IMG/VR virus record: IMGVR_UViG_3300030943_000078
Coordinates: 1-38,194 of that record
Source: a virus
Length of the DNA: 38,194 nt
Reading direction: 5' to 3' (one strand)
Shown here: positions 14,914-21,916 of the stretch, piece by piece
Layout of the letters: each line of letters starts with the position of its first letter
Numbering within the stretch: position 1 is the first letter of the stretch
Made by a program: the position numbers and the translations under genes
The notes under the pieces: model-generated
What the model was told of the DNA's origin: nothing
Database searches by the model: none
Seen by the model: the letters and a program-made list of their open reading frames with translations, nothing else

Positions 14914-16272
14914 TTACCGCCTTAATACTTGCACCGCTGCCGCATATTCCGCCACTATCGGTGACGTTGCTAAATGTTCAATTGCACCGGCTAAACTGTC
15001 AGGACAGTCATCATGCGGCGCGCCTTTGTAATACCGTGACACTTCGAGCGTGTATTCTGCCTGTGTCCCTGCGAGTATTCTCATTTCCGGTTTGTTTGCT
15101 ATCACTGTCGCCGCGATCCTTTCATGTTTATTACGGTATTGTCTTTTGACTGTCCACAAGTTTTTTATTGCATTACTGTTTTCGTTTGCTCTAAACGCGT
15201 CAATAAAGAAAATAGACGACTCAGCAAGTTGCGACTCGATAACGCTTTCGATCGGCGTAAAGCGTGCGAGAAAGTTTAAAATCGTTATCCGTGTTGCTTC
15301 GTCCGATATTGATTTTGGCAACTTCATTCCTGTGAATAAAATCGCACCGCCTTTCAATACACCCACAACCGACACAGCGGTCGAGTCTGTGTCTGTCTTA
15401 TCGCTGAACGATGGATCAATAAACGCAACTGAATACATACAATCCCACACGTCAACAGTTGCAAACGCGCCGAGCGTATCGTTGTCCTGAACGTGTTTTA
15501 ATTCATAATTACACGCCCATTCCGCATACGGTAAACGCTCTTTGCGTGCTGCAATCTCGACAAGCTCGTCGAGCAGCAGGTCAACCGAGCCGAAAGGAAA
15601 TTGTCGCCCTTCAAAATACTTTGCGTCTATAATTGAAAAAACGTCCTCTTCGTGCCACGGCGTGCCTGACAATCTCGTTTGCCCTAATGGATCAATAAGG
15701 TTTTCAAGTTCTCTGAAATAGTTAATTGTCCAGCGCCTTTCTGCGGGGCTATACCTGTCATCGATGGTCGAAATATCATCGGTCCATATGTAGTCAAAGT
15801 GTCCGCCGGTGATCGACGCGCCCACGCCGACAGCCATCAAAGACGGCTGCGGTGTTATAGTTTTTTTAAATGCGAACTGTGTACGCTCGCTCGACCATAT
15901 TTTTGTTTTTGCGTCAGTGATACCCCAACGTGAAAACATATACAGACGTAAAATATCATTCGTTTCAAAGTGTCGTTGAATTGATTTCAAAATGTCGCTT
16001 GCAAGGTCGCCCGTTTTACGAACGATTAAAAGCCGCATATCAGGGAAACATAAAAAGAGCAGTGCCATAGCGACAACACCGCACGTCGTTTTATAACTAC
16101 CGCGAAAAGCCTGTAGCACATCAAAGCGGTTGTATTGTAGAAAGACTTTTATCCACTCACCATGAAGCGGCGTTAGTTTTTTGTAGCCGAGCACATGGCC
16201 GAACTTGTGCGGTTCGGCAAGCCATGCGCGCAAAAGTGCGACGTGATCAATTTTCTGACTTACTAACGCCAT
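14914..16272 (-). CDS. terL: Terminase large subunit
   Basis: A 452-residue DNA packaging motor. Walker A is at residues 55 to 62 (AFRGSYKTT, a deviant form of the P-loop typical of this group). Walker B is at FDYIWTDDIS (D165/D166). The C-terminal RNase-H-like nuclease starts at VAFIDPSFSD (catalytic Asp about residue 286) with further acids in DTDSTAVSVVG. It hydrolyses ATP to pump DNA through the portal and cuts the concatemer. Length is normal. It overlaps the small terminase gene by 26 bases. Circular closure of the contig would fit headful packaging, but the packaging type cannot be read from this sequence alone. Confidence 0.95.
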   Translation of the reverse strand: MALVSQKIDHVALLRAWLAEPHKFGHVLGYKKLTPLHGEWIKVFLQYNRFDVLQAFRGSYKTTCGVVAMALLFLCFPDMRLLIVRKTGDLASDILKSIQRHFETNDILRLYMFSRWGITDAKTKIWSSERTQFAFKKTITPQPSLMAVGVGASITGGHFDYIWTDDISTIDDRYSPAERRWTINYFRELENLIDPLGQTRLSGTPWHEEDVFSIIDAKYFEGRQFPFGSVDLLLDELVEIAARKERLPYAEWACNYELKHVQDNDTLGAFATVDVWDCMYSVAFIDPSFSDKTDTDSTAVSVVGVLKGGAILFTGMKLPKSISDEATRITILNFLARFTPIESVIESQLAESSIFFIDAFRANENSNAIKNLWTVKRQYRNKHERIAATVIANKPEMRILAGTQAEYTLEVSRYYKGAPHDDCPDSLAGAIEHLATSPIVAEYAAAVQVLRR

Positions 16273-16672
16273 ATTCCCGCAATACGTCCGCGACAGCTTT
16301 GTCTTCTGTGTTGATGTTTAGTGTTGTATCTGTTATCACTTTTTTCCCTTCAGTGAAATCGCCAATGTTTTCAAGTAGTTTAGCAGTCACCATGTCGCAG
16401 CGGCCGAGCATCGTCCCGAAAACGTGATCGACAAGCTGTTGCCCGCTTAACTTCTTTTTCTTCGCTTCGCGGACAACAACACCTTTAATGATTACTGCCG
16501 GGGACACTTCTATTTCATACTCACGGGCGAGTGCTTCAGCGTAAAATTCTGACAGTTTCTTTTTCTCAGCTCGTGCTTTTCCAGACGCCTTTCCACCCAT
16601 CCGTGCAATTTTCTTTTGTTCCGCCTTTGTTCTCGTGTTCTGCGGTTTCAAATTTTCAACTCTTCCAGCCAT
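16247..16672 (-). CDS. Terminase small subunit (putative)
   Basis: A 141-residue protein directly upstream of the large terminase. The N-terminal third is basic and matches the KKxxRMGGKASGKARAxKK style often seen in small terminase or packaging-associated proteins of phages. The rest is helical (LSGQQLVDHVFGTMLG) and ends in an acidic helix. The role would be to recognise viral DNA and regulate the large subunit. Gene order is the main support; the basic N-terminus is an additional hint. Confidence 0.6.
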   Translation of the reverse strand: MAGRVENLKPQNTRTKAEQKKIARMGGKASGKARAEKKKLSEFYAEALAREYEIEVSPAVIIKGVVVREAKKKKLSGQQLVDHVFGTMLGRCDMVTAKLLENIGDFTEGKKVITDTTLNINTEDKAVADVLREYGVSKSEN

Positions 16673-17286
16673 TACGCTTTCACCATCTTCCCTATTCCGA
16701 AAATATCTTGCATCATCTTTTCCGGTTTATCTGCAAGAAATGTTTCACACGCAAGTGCGGCGCCCGGAAAGTTTACCCACTTGTAATCATGCACAAGTAT
16801 AACGCCACCCGGTTGCATTTTGTGGTATACCTTTTTAAAGCTGTCCGTGATGGAGCTATAAAAATCACCGTCGAAAAAAGCAAAACATATTTTATCAGGA
16901 TATTTGTTGTCAGGTATATCACCGAAAAATCCTTTATTGATTACAGGATACGATAGAATTGCATCGTCAAACGTTTTCTTGAACATTTCAATCGATACAG
17001 CAGACGCACCCTTGTCGCATGGTGTTGCGCCGTCTTCTGCTGTTTTTGGCGGCAACCCTTCAAAAGAGTCGTATACATGCAGCGTCTTATCAACCTTCGT
17101 TGCTTTTATGAGTCTTTGAAGGTAGCTCGATGTCATACCGATGTTACAGCCCATTTCGACTATATCCCCCAGAACAGAAAATGTCTCCGCGCAGTTACTC
17201 AGGATGTATTTTAATTGCCCCTCCGCAAGCATCACGAACGTTTTTCCTTCGGCGTCTTTTAATACTTCATCCACTATACTATTCAT
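16672..17286 (-). CDS. TylF/MycF-like SAM-dependent O-methyltransferase
   Basis: A 204-residue class I methyltransferase. Motif I is DIVEMGCNIGMTSSYLQ (SAM-binding Gly loop), followed by LHVYDSFEGLPPK as the acidic strand-2 motif, FAFFDGDFYSSI (metal- and substrate-binding Asp pair) and GGVILVHDYKW. This is the pattern of TylF/macrocin O-methyltransferases, which act on sugars. Its start overlaps the stop of the homing endonuclease gene (ATGA). Lying beside a two-domain glycosyltransferase it may finish a glycan on the virion, on the host surface or on DNA. The substrate is not predictable. Confidence 0.8.
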   Translation of the reverse strand: MNSIVDEVLKDAEGKTFVMLAEGQLKYILSNCAETFSVLGDIVEMGCNIGMTSSYLQRLIKATKVDKTLHVYDSFEGLPPKTAEDGATPCDKGASAVSIEMFKKTFDDAILSYPVINKGFFGDIPDNKYPDKICFAFFDGDFYSSITDSFKKVYHKMQPGGVILVHDYKWVNFPGAALACETFLADKPEKMMQDIFGIGKMVKA

Positions 17287-17822
17287 ACACCCTCGTTTAT
17301 TAAAGCAAATTTGCCAAAATATTTGACAGCCGCTACATTATAGGCATGCGCGGCGTCTTCTTTATTGCAAAATAATCCTAAATAAATATGTTTGTAATTA
17401 ACTTTTATTTGCGCACTCCATTTTTTATTTAATTCTCTCCAGAAAACACCTTTATGTCCTGATTTGTTATTTACTCTCAATTTTTGGTTTCCCATATTTT
17501 CAGAGTGTGCGCAGCTCCTCAGGTTTTCTTTTTTATTATTGCAGCCGTCGCCGTTCTTATGATCTATATCAACATTGCAGTCGTCACACCCTAAAATAAA
17601 CCTATGAAGATAGACAGGTTTACATTTGTTATTACTCCATTTACCAGCTCTTACATAAAAAGTTTTTCCATCGTTCTTATAATCACAATACCAGCGATAT
17701 TGTCTGACCTTGTCCCAGTCTTCTATATCTATGATAACTTCTTTATTGCCGTACTTAACCGACTCAATAAGGAATTTCAGTACTTTTTTGTCTTGATACG
17801 TGATTGTGTTTGATTGCTGCAC
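17283..17822 (-). CDS. HNH homing endonuclease with AP2 domain
   Basis: A 179-residue free-standing homing endonuclease. Order: N-terminal IDIEDWDKVRQYRWYC, HNH core with LHRFILG, VDIDHKNGDGCNNKKENLR (first His of the HNH followed by Asn), then an AP2-type DNA-binding domain at SGHKGVFWRELNKKWSAQI with YLGLFCNKEDAAHAYN. It starts with GTG, with GGGAG eight bases upstream inside the end of the glycosyltransferase gene. It ends in an ATGA overlap with the methyltransferase. It probably invaded the junction between these two genes without disrupting either. All HNH catalytic residues look intact. Confidence 0.9.
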   Translation of the reverse strand: MQQSNTITYQDKKVLKFLIESVKYGNKEVIIDIEDWDKVRQYRWYCDYKNDGKTFYVRAGKWSNNKCKPVYLHRFILGCDDCNVDIDHKNGDGCNNKKENLRSCAHSENMGNQKLRVNNKSGHKGVFWRELNKKWSAQIKVNYKHIYLGLFCNKEDAAHAYNVAAVKYFGKFALINEGV

Positions 17823-17824
17823 AA

Positions 17825-19045
17825 TTAAACTCCCTTATGATAGATATCGAGCGTCGTTCCAAAATGGTGTCTTGCATAAATTTTGTCCGGCCCTGTATAC
17901 TTTACGCCCGTGAAATGCTCGGGGATCATGAAGTGAGAGGGAAATATTTTTACGTTTGCTTTTGTCTGTCGATACATCTCACCCATATATTGATTGCCGG
18001 TTGTTTTCCACGGTTCGCCGACTGTCTCTTTTTGCCGTAACCCTTCAATCAATTCCGCTGCAAATACACTACCTTGCACAGCTGCTAATAGTGGTGATAT
18101 GAGTCCGGGTCGTACCGTTTCATTTTCCCAAACACTATACGAATCAAAGTCATTGTAAAACAGTTCATCAATCGGTGCAAGACATTCCGCATCGGCGTCC
18201 ATAAAAACGCCACCGTATTTATGTAATATTTCATATTGACAAACGTCTTTCGCGCCATGCCAAACACCACTCGACATATAATAGTCAATATGTTTTCTAT
18301 TTATAAAGTTTTCCTTATCTATATCCTTTTCAGTCCACAGCCTGCACTCCCAATCGGGATTAAACTCTTCCCAGCTTCGCATCCACTTAAGCGGCATCGG
18401 TTTTGGCCCAAACCACGCCCTATGTATGATCTTTGGTATGGTGACAGGTTCTTCGCCTGATAGCTTCCACGTCGGCAGCGACACCGTATTATTTGCAACG
18501 GATGGGATTTCCGAGCGGTGCCCGATAAGTGAGGGCACAGGAAAAAGGATCTTCATGCCGTTACGCTTCACGTATTCAGATATACGGTCGTCATCATGCT
18601 GTGAGCGCTGCCGGTCAAATTCGGCGATCATCGGTTGTATGTGTGTCACGGGTAAACATATTGCAACACCGCCCCGCGTCACATTGTCCGTGTAGACGCC
18701 GTCTTTTACCCATAGGGGCGAGCGGTGGCGGTCTTGCTTCAGGAAAAAATTATACCCTTGCGCTCGTCGGTTTTCCTTTATCCGCTTTTCTTCCTGTGCT
18801 GTTATAAAAGCAACGGCCTTTTCTCTGAAGTTATCGCAGACAATACTGTCATCTTGTATCACAAGGTGATGCGTACACAATGGATCATGCTTCATCCATG
18901 ACGCCCGGCTGTTTGCTATAAGGTTGTTTTGTTGGTCTATACTGAAATTAGAGTCGGAAAGTTGCAGTTTTTCCTTCAAATAGGGGAAAAACTGAGTGCG
19001 CGAGGGGTGCGCCATGACACAAATTGATAGTTTTACCGGTTCCAT
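17825..19045 (-). CDS. Two-domain glycosyltransferase (N-terminal GT, C-terminal GT32/OCH1-like)
   Basis: A 406-residue protein. The N-terminal half starts MEPVKLSICVMAHPSR and has HHLVIQDDSIVCDNF, a GT-A-like nucleotide-sugar site. The C-terminal half starts at IPKIIHRAWFGPKPMP and carries GGVFMDADAECL, the DXD motif of GT32 (capsular polysaccharide / OCH1-type) enzymes. Two complete-looking transferases in one chain suggest two consecutive sugar additions. The frame could begin at a TTG at 19072, but neither start has a clear Shine-Dalgarno; I chose the ATG at 19045. It is the first gene of the late minus-strand operon, with a methyltransferase two genes on. The acceptor is unknown. Confidence 0.8.
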   Translation of the reverse strand: MEPVKLSICVMAHPSRTQFFPYLKEKLQLSDSNFSIDQQNNLIANSRASWMKHDPLCTHHLVIQDDSIVCDNFREKAVAFITAQEEKRIKENRRAQGYNFFLKQDRHRSPLWVKDGVYTDNVTRGGVAICLPVTHIQPMIAEFDRQRSQHDDDRISEYVKRNGMKILFPVPSLIGHRSEIPSVANNTVSLPTWKLSGEEPVTIPKIIHRAWFGPKPMPLKWMRSWEEFNPDWECRLWTEKDIDKENFINRKHIDYYMSSGVWHGAKDVCQYEILHKYGGVFMDADAECLAPIDELFYNDFDSYSVWENETVRPGLISPLLAAVQGSVFAAELIEGLRQKETVGEPWKTTGNQYMGEMYRQTKANVKIFPSHFMIPEHFTGVKYTGPDKIYARHHFGTTLDIYHKGV

Positions 19046-19364
19046 ATACGTTTTCTGTACGGTACGCGTCAAAAAGTCAACCGTTTTTTTTCAGGTCTTC
19101 GCAGGCGTCCGCCCGTCCTCGATAACCAATCCTTCGGGTTGGTGTCATAATAATATTTCATACACACAGCACGTGTTTCCTAAGATAAAAAAAATATTAA
19201 AGTTTAGAGAATGCTTTGAGAGGACGGTGAGCAAATTAAAATAGCCCCTTTTTTCAAAAAACGGTCATAATCGTCAATGTTTACGACTATACGTAATTGC
19301 ATAACTACACATACGTTAGTGTCCGCCCACTTTTTGCCAACCCTCAAAAAACGCATGTTTTTGT
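19046..19364. other. Late-operon leader / intergenic region
   Basis: About 320 bases between the glycosyltransferase start and the half-site cluster. It contains a short stem with a TTCG loop (about 19118 to 19137), several A/T-rich stretches and no good -35/-10 pair on the minus strand. A short minus-strand frame (about 19204 to 19398) lacks a Shine-Dalgarno and I do not call it. The late promoter probably lies here but needs a phage-encoded activator or a non-canonical sequence, since I cannot recognise it. Confidence 0.4.
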
Positions 19365-19406
19365 GTGCATTTCGTGCATTTTCTGATTTTATGCACAACG
19401 TGCATA
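19365..19406. promoter_or_regulatory. GTGCAT half-site cluster, candidate operator
   Basis: Four copies of GTGCAT or its complement ATGCAC at 19365, 19374, 19391 and 19400. The first two are direct repeats nine bases apart. The last two form a palindrome, TATGCACAACGTGCATA (19390..19406), with 7-base arms around AAC. The cluster lies about 95 bases upstream of the strong promoter of the degenerate HNH gene and upstream of the late operon, so a dimeric regulator binding here could control both. No regulator is assigned. Confidence 0.55.
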
Positions 19407-19485
19407 CTTTTTTAATAGCACAACCGTTTGCCTGAATTTTGCCCGGACGTCCCTTTTGTCGTCGATTTAAAACGAATATGAAAAC

Positions 19486-19529
19486 TTAAAGAAAAATAAA
19501 TTGACAAAGCGGCGGCAGTGTGCTATAGA
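19486..19529 (+). promoter_or_regulatory. Promoter P1 (TTGACA-17-TATAGA) with A-rich box
   Basis: TTGACA at 19501..19506, 17-nt spacer, TATAGA at 19524..19529, preceded by TTAAAGAAAAATAAA (19486..19500). The spacer is GC-rich and ends TGTGC, giving a TGn-like extended -10. It drives the degenerate HNH-like gene starting at 19566. It shares its architecture with three other promoters in this genome. Confidence 0.85.
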
Positions 19530-19565
19530 TTAAAACACAAGAAATATATAACCAAGCGGGGAAAT

Positions 19566-19949
19566 ATGACATTTACAATAATAACTAAAAAACGCGGTGA
19601 CTTCACGGTTGAGATTGATGACGAAGATTGGCCGCGTGTACGCGGTCGTCAGTGGCAGCCGTTAAACGGGTCAGTTCGATCCTGTGACCGCGACCAAATA
19701 TATGGAAACCCAACCACGTGTCTTCAGTGCTTCATTTTACAAGATACAAAAATCAGCGACGATGAAACAATCGCTTTTCGCGACGGTAACATATTAAACA
19801 ATAAAAAAGAAAATTTCCGCGTCTGCACACAGGCGGAAAGCGAGGGTAAAGAGTTGTCAAGAAAAAACACCACGCTGCGTTTTGCCGCCGTTGCGTGGTG
19901 TATGGCACGAAGAAAATTCTGTTCTCGCGCTATGCTCAATAATGATTAA
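19566..19949 (+). CDS. Degenerate HNH homing-endonuclease-like protein
   Basis: A 127-residue protein from ATG 19566 (GCGGGG lies a few bases upstream); an upstream in-frame start at 19518 lies inside the -10 region and is rejected. The frame keeps the homing endonuclease layout: VEIDDEDWPRVRGRQW at the N-terminus and DGNILNNKKENFRVCTQAES near residue 85. The HNH catalytic histidines are gone: the LHRFIL position reads LQCFIL and the DHxDGN position reads AFRDGN. The AP2 domain is absent. Its relative at 17283 is intact. It is transcribed from its own strong promoter at the early/late junction, so it may have become a DNA-binding regulator. Its stop overlaps that of the small minus-strand gene next to it. 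Confidence 0.65.
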   Translation: MTFTIITKKRGDFTVEIDDEDWPRVRGRQWQPLNGSVRSCDRDQIYGNPTTCLQCFILQDTKISDDETIAFRDGNILNNKKENFRVCTQAESEGKELSRKNTTLRFAAVAWCMARRKFCSRAMLNND

Positions 19950-20056
19950 ACGCTTTCTTCGTATGTTTCTTCAGTCTCGATCTCACTATCTTCGTCTTCT
20001 TGCCGATTGTCGTACCGTTCCTGACAATACGACATTTGTTTGTCTGTTCCGATCAT
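19946..20056 (-). CDS. Small acidic protein, unknown
   Basis: A 36-residue frame starting MIGTDKQMSYCQERYDNRQE, with a strong AGGGGGGA Shine-Dalgarno about five bases before the ATG at 20056. The C-terminus is almost entirely Glu, Asp and Ser. It is the last gene of the minus-strand lipoprotein operon and its stop overlaps the stop of the convergent HNH-like gene. A very acidic peptide can mimic DNA or bind a basic partner. No function can be assigned. Confidence 0.5.
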   Translation of the reverse strand: MIGTDKQMSYCQERYDNRQEDEDSEIETEETYEESV

Positions 20057-20075
20057 ATTCCGTCCCCCCTTTATA

Positions 20076-21002
20076 TTATTTTATAGATTTGTAAATGTCT
20101 TTCAAGCTGCTATCTACGATCATACTATACACGGTGTTTTGATCATATGAAAAGATCAGCATCGTTTTGACTGTTCCCGTGGTATCAACAAACTCGGCAA
20201 GATGCGGATCGCAGACGTGTATGTCAGGATTACCAAACGATAATTTTTCATCGGTGCGAGTTAGTGTTTTTGAGTCAATAGAATAAATCGCTGAAGCGAC
20301 CCACCAATGAGCCGCGTTTAGATCATTAAATGAATTATTAAGCATTCCATATATGATCATAATTTCACGAGTTTCCGCGTCATAATACAAATAAGGATTG
20401 CCGCCGCCAGAGATAAAAATATCTTCTGTCTTTACCACGTCGAGATTCATATCATTATTAAATGCACACTGAACATATGACAGACACACTTTTTCCTGTC
20501 CTATTTCTTCAGGGCCACACTCAACAAGTACGTGCATGATGTTATTATCATCAATCACAACACCGACATTCCATATATTATACCAAATCGAGGTCTTGTC
20601 TGTTGATTTTGTCAGTATCGGATTCCCGGAATTAAAAGGTATGTAGTCGTACCCGTTGACGGATTCATACACATAGATAGCATTGTCTTTAAGACCAAAC
20701 GTATAGTAAAGATTGTTACGTTTTAACGTATAGGGAAAGCGCGCATCAATGTCGCATTTTTTTGCAGTTCCAGCGCTAAAATACAATAGTCCATTACCAC
20801 TCATTCCATAATCGTACAGATACTCAATACTGTTATTTTTAGTCACAATACTGGATTCAACAGTGTTAAAAAAGAGCAGGCTGTCGGAATGTGATTCTTT
20901 TGCTATGCCATACGTTGTTAAAGAATATTCCGTAATGTTTCCGCATGAAACAACACTTAAAGTAATAAGCAAGGAAATAAGTATTGTAAGAAATGTTTTC
21001 AT
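20076..21002 (-). CDS. Surface lipoprotein with beta-propeller-like body
   Basis: A 308-residue protein with a lipoprotein signal: basic start MKTFLTILIS, hydrophobic core and lipobox VVSC at residues 17 to 20. AAGGAG lies upstream of the ATG. The mature part is beta-rich with repeated blades (YFSAG..., NGYDYIPFNSGNPIL, NIWNVGVVIDDNNIMHVLVE, ETREIMIIYG), resembling five-bladed glycosidase-type propellers (GH43/GH32-like folds), though I see no clear catalytic acid set. Codon use is more A/T-rich than in the late genes, which suggests separate acquisition. It sits in its own minus-strand operon from promoter P2. A phage-borne lipoprotein made early could alter the host surface or block superinfection. 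Function is inference. Confidence 0.7.
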   Translation of the reverse strand: MKTFLTILISLLITLSVVSCGNITEYSLTTYGIAKESHSDSLLFFNTVESSIVTKNNSIEYLYDYGMSGNGLLYFSAGTAKKCDIDARFPYTLKRNNLYYTFGLKDNAIYVYESVNGYDYIPFNSGNPILTKSTDKTSIWYNIWNVGVVIDDNNIMHVLVECGPEEIGQEKVCLSYVQCAFNNDMNLDVVKTEDIFISGGGNPYLYYDAETREIMIIYGMLNNSFNDLNAAHWWVASAIYSIDSKTLTRTDEKLSFGNPDIHVCDPHLAEFVDTTGTVKTMLIFSYDQNTVYSMIVDSSLKDIYKSIK

Positions 21003-21013
21003 TGTGCCGCTCC

Positions 21014-21178
21014 TTATATAACCATTTCAATTTCTTTAACACAGGTCCGTAAATCCCTTGCAATTCCTCTAATTTTCTCAATATGCCTTTTATACGCGTC
21101 AGGGTCAAGCCCGTGCACTTCAATGAATATTTCCAGTTCGTCAAGGTCTGCGATAGCTTTGTGTAGTGTTGTTATCAT
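21014..21178 (-). CDS. Small helical protein, unknown
   Basis: A 54-residue frame starting MITTLHKAIADLDELEIFIE, followed by a charged helical stretch (HIEKIRGIARDLRTCVKEIE). GGAAGG lies about ten bases before the ATG. The lipoprotein ATG follows eleven bases after its stop, with the lipoprotein Shine-Dalgarno in between, so the two are co-transcribed. Residues alternate as in a coiled coil. It could be a partner or regulator; nothing more can be said. Confidence 0.5.
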   Translation of the reverse strand: MITTLHKAIADLDELEIFIEVHGLDPDAYKRHIEKIRGIARDLRTCVKEIEMVI

Positions 21179-21225
21179 TGATTTTCAACCTTCCCCGTAT
21201 AGCCGATAGGACAGCTTAAAGATTG

Positions 21226-21393
21226 TTATTCGTGGTTATATATACCGTGAATGCAGAGAAAAGACGCAATTGCCCATTTACATGGATAATTGTTCATACG
21301 TGCAGTAACGTATTTACGGCCGATGACAAGATGTGTTAATTTCTGACGTTCTGCAATTTCTTTGATTATGTTGTTTCTTTCTACCGTTGTCAT
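21226..21393 (-). CDS. Small protein, unknown, first in lipoprotein operon
   Basis: A 55-residue protein starting MTTVERNNIIKEIAERQKLT. AGAGGG lies eight bases before the ATG at 21393; the longer frame to 21429 would begin within a few bases of the -10 of P2 and is rejected. The N-terminal half is helical and charged; the C-terminal half has ARMNNYPCKWAIASFLCIHG. It is the first gene behind promoter P2 and could be a DNA-binding regulator, but no motif is certain. Confidence 0.5.
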   Translation of the reverse strand: MTTVERNNIIKEIAERQKLTHLVIGRKYVTARMNNYPCKWAIASFLCIHGIYNHE

Positions 21394-21425
21394 AATGTTC
21401 CCTCTCTTTTCGTTTTGATAATAAT

Positions 21426-21469
21426 ACAATAGCGCAGCGGGATAATAATGTCAACTATTTTTCTTTAAA
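21426..21469 (-). promoter_or_regulatory. Promoter P2 (TTGACA-17-TATTGT) with A-rich box
   Basis: On the minus strand TTGACA (21454..21449), 17-nt spacer, TATTGT (21431..21426), preceded by TTTAAAGAAAAATAG (21469..21455). The spacer ends TGCGC as in P3. It reads into the lipoprotein operon and is divergent from P3, about 100 bases away. Confidence 0.85.
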
Positions 21470-21534
21470 TTCTTTAAAATTTTTCTTTTTTTCATTAAAA
21501 AGAAGAGACATAAAAATGTATAAATAATCTAAAT

Positions 21535-21578
21535 TTAAAGAAAATAAAGTTGACAACGCCGCCCCCTTGCGCTAGTGT
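21535..21578 (+). promoter_or_regulatory. Promoter P3 (TTGACA-17-TAGTGT), early operon
   Basis: TTGACA (21550..21555), 17-nt GC-rich spacer ending TGCGC, TAGTGT (21573..21578), preceded by TTAAAGAAAATAAAG (21535..21549). It reads into the replication operon starting at 21611. Confidence 0.85.
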
Positions 21579-21610
21579 CTGTATATAACCTACACAAGGC
21601 AGGAAAGATT

Positions 21611-21916
21611 ATGCGACATAGAATTGGAAAGGGACAGATCATCGCATTTGATGCGACCTTAGAAAAAAGACTTGAAGAAATGCGAAAGGCGAAAGGATAC
21701 TACCCGACATTAAAAGAGATCGGCGAAAGTTTCACGCCGCCGCACTCAGTCAATTTTATCTTTCGAGCGCTGCGCCGTTTATACGAAGCGGGCAAACTTT
21801 CCGACGAAGCAAACAAAGTATATGACGCAAAAAACAAAACAGGGGATAAAAATGAAAACAGTCAAAAAATCATCAAAACCAAAACCAGCGCCAAAGCTAA
21901 AAGAATCAAAAAGTAA
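21611..21916 (+). CDS. Small winged-helix-like DNA-binding protein
   Basis: A 101-residue basic protein starting MRHRIGKGQIIAFDATLEKR, preceded by GCAGGAAAG. Its middle (GYYPTLKEIGESF, then HSVNFIFRALRRLYEAGKLS) has the pattern of a LexA/MarR-like winged helix: a 'YPTxxEI' start, a turn, a recognition helix and a basic wing. The C-terminus is lysine-rich and disordered. It is the first gene of the early operon, just behind P3, so it may regulate the early promoters. The frame overlaps the Cas4-like gene by 65 bases. The regulator role is inference. Confidence 0.55.
   Translation: MRHRIGKGQIIAFDATLEKRLEEMRKAKGYYPTLKEIGESFTPPHSVNFIFRALRRLYEAGKLSDEANKVYDAKNKTGDKNENSQKIIKTKTSAKAKRIKK

Noticed and set aside
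19118-19137. Short hairpin with TTCG loop
   Set aside because: The stem has a bulge and is not followed by a T run on either strand, so I do not call it a terminator.
19204-19398. 64-residue minus-strand frame in the late leader
   Set aside because: GTG start inside the operator cluster, no Shine-Dalgarno for it or for internal Met codons, no recognisable domain.
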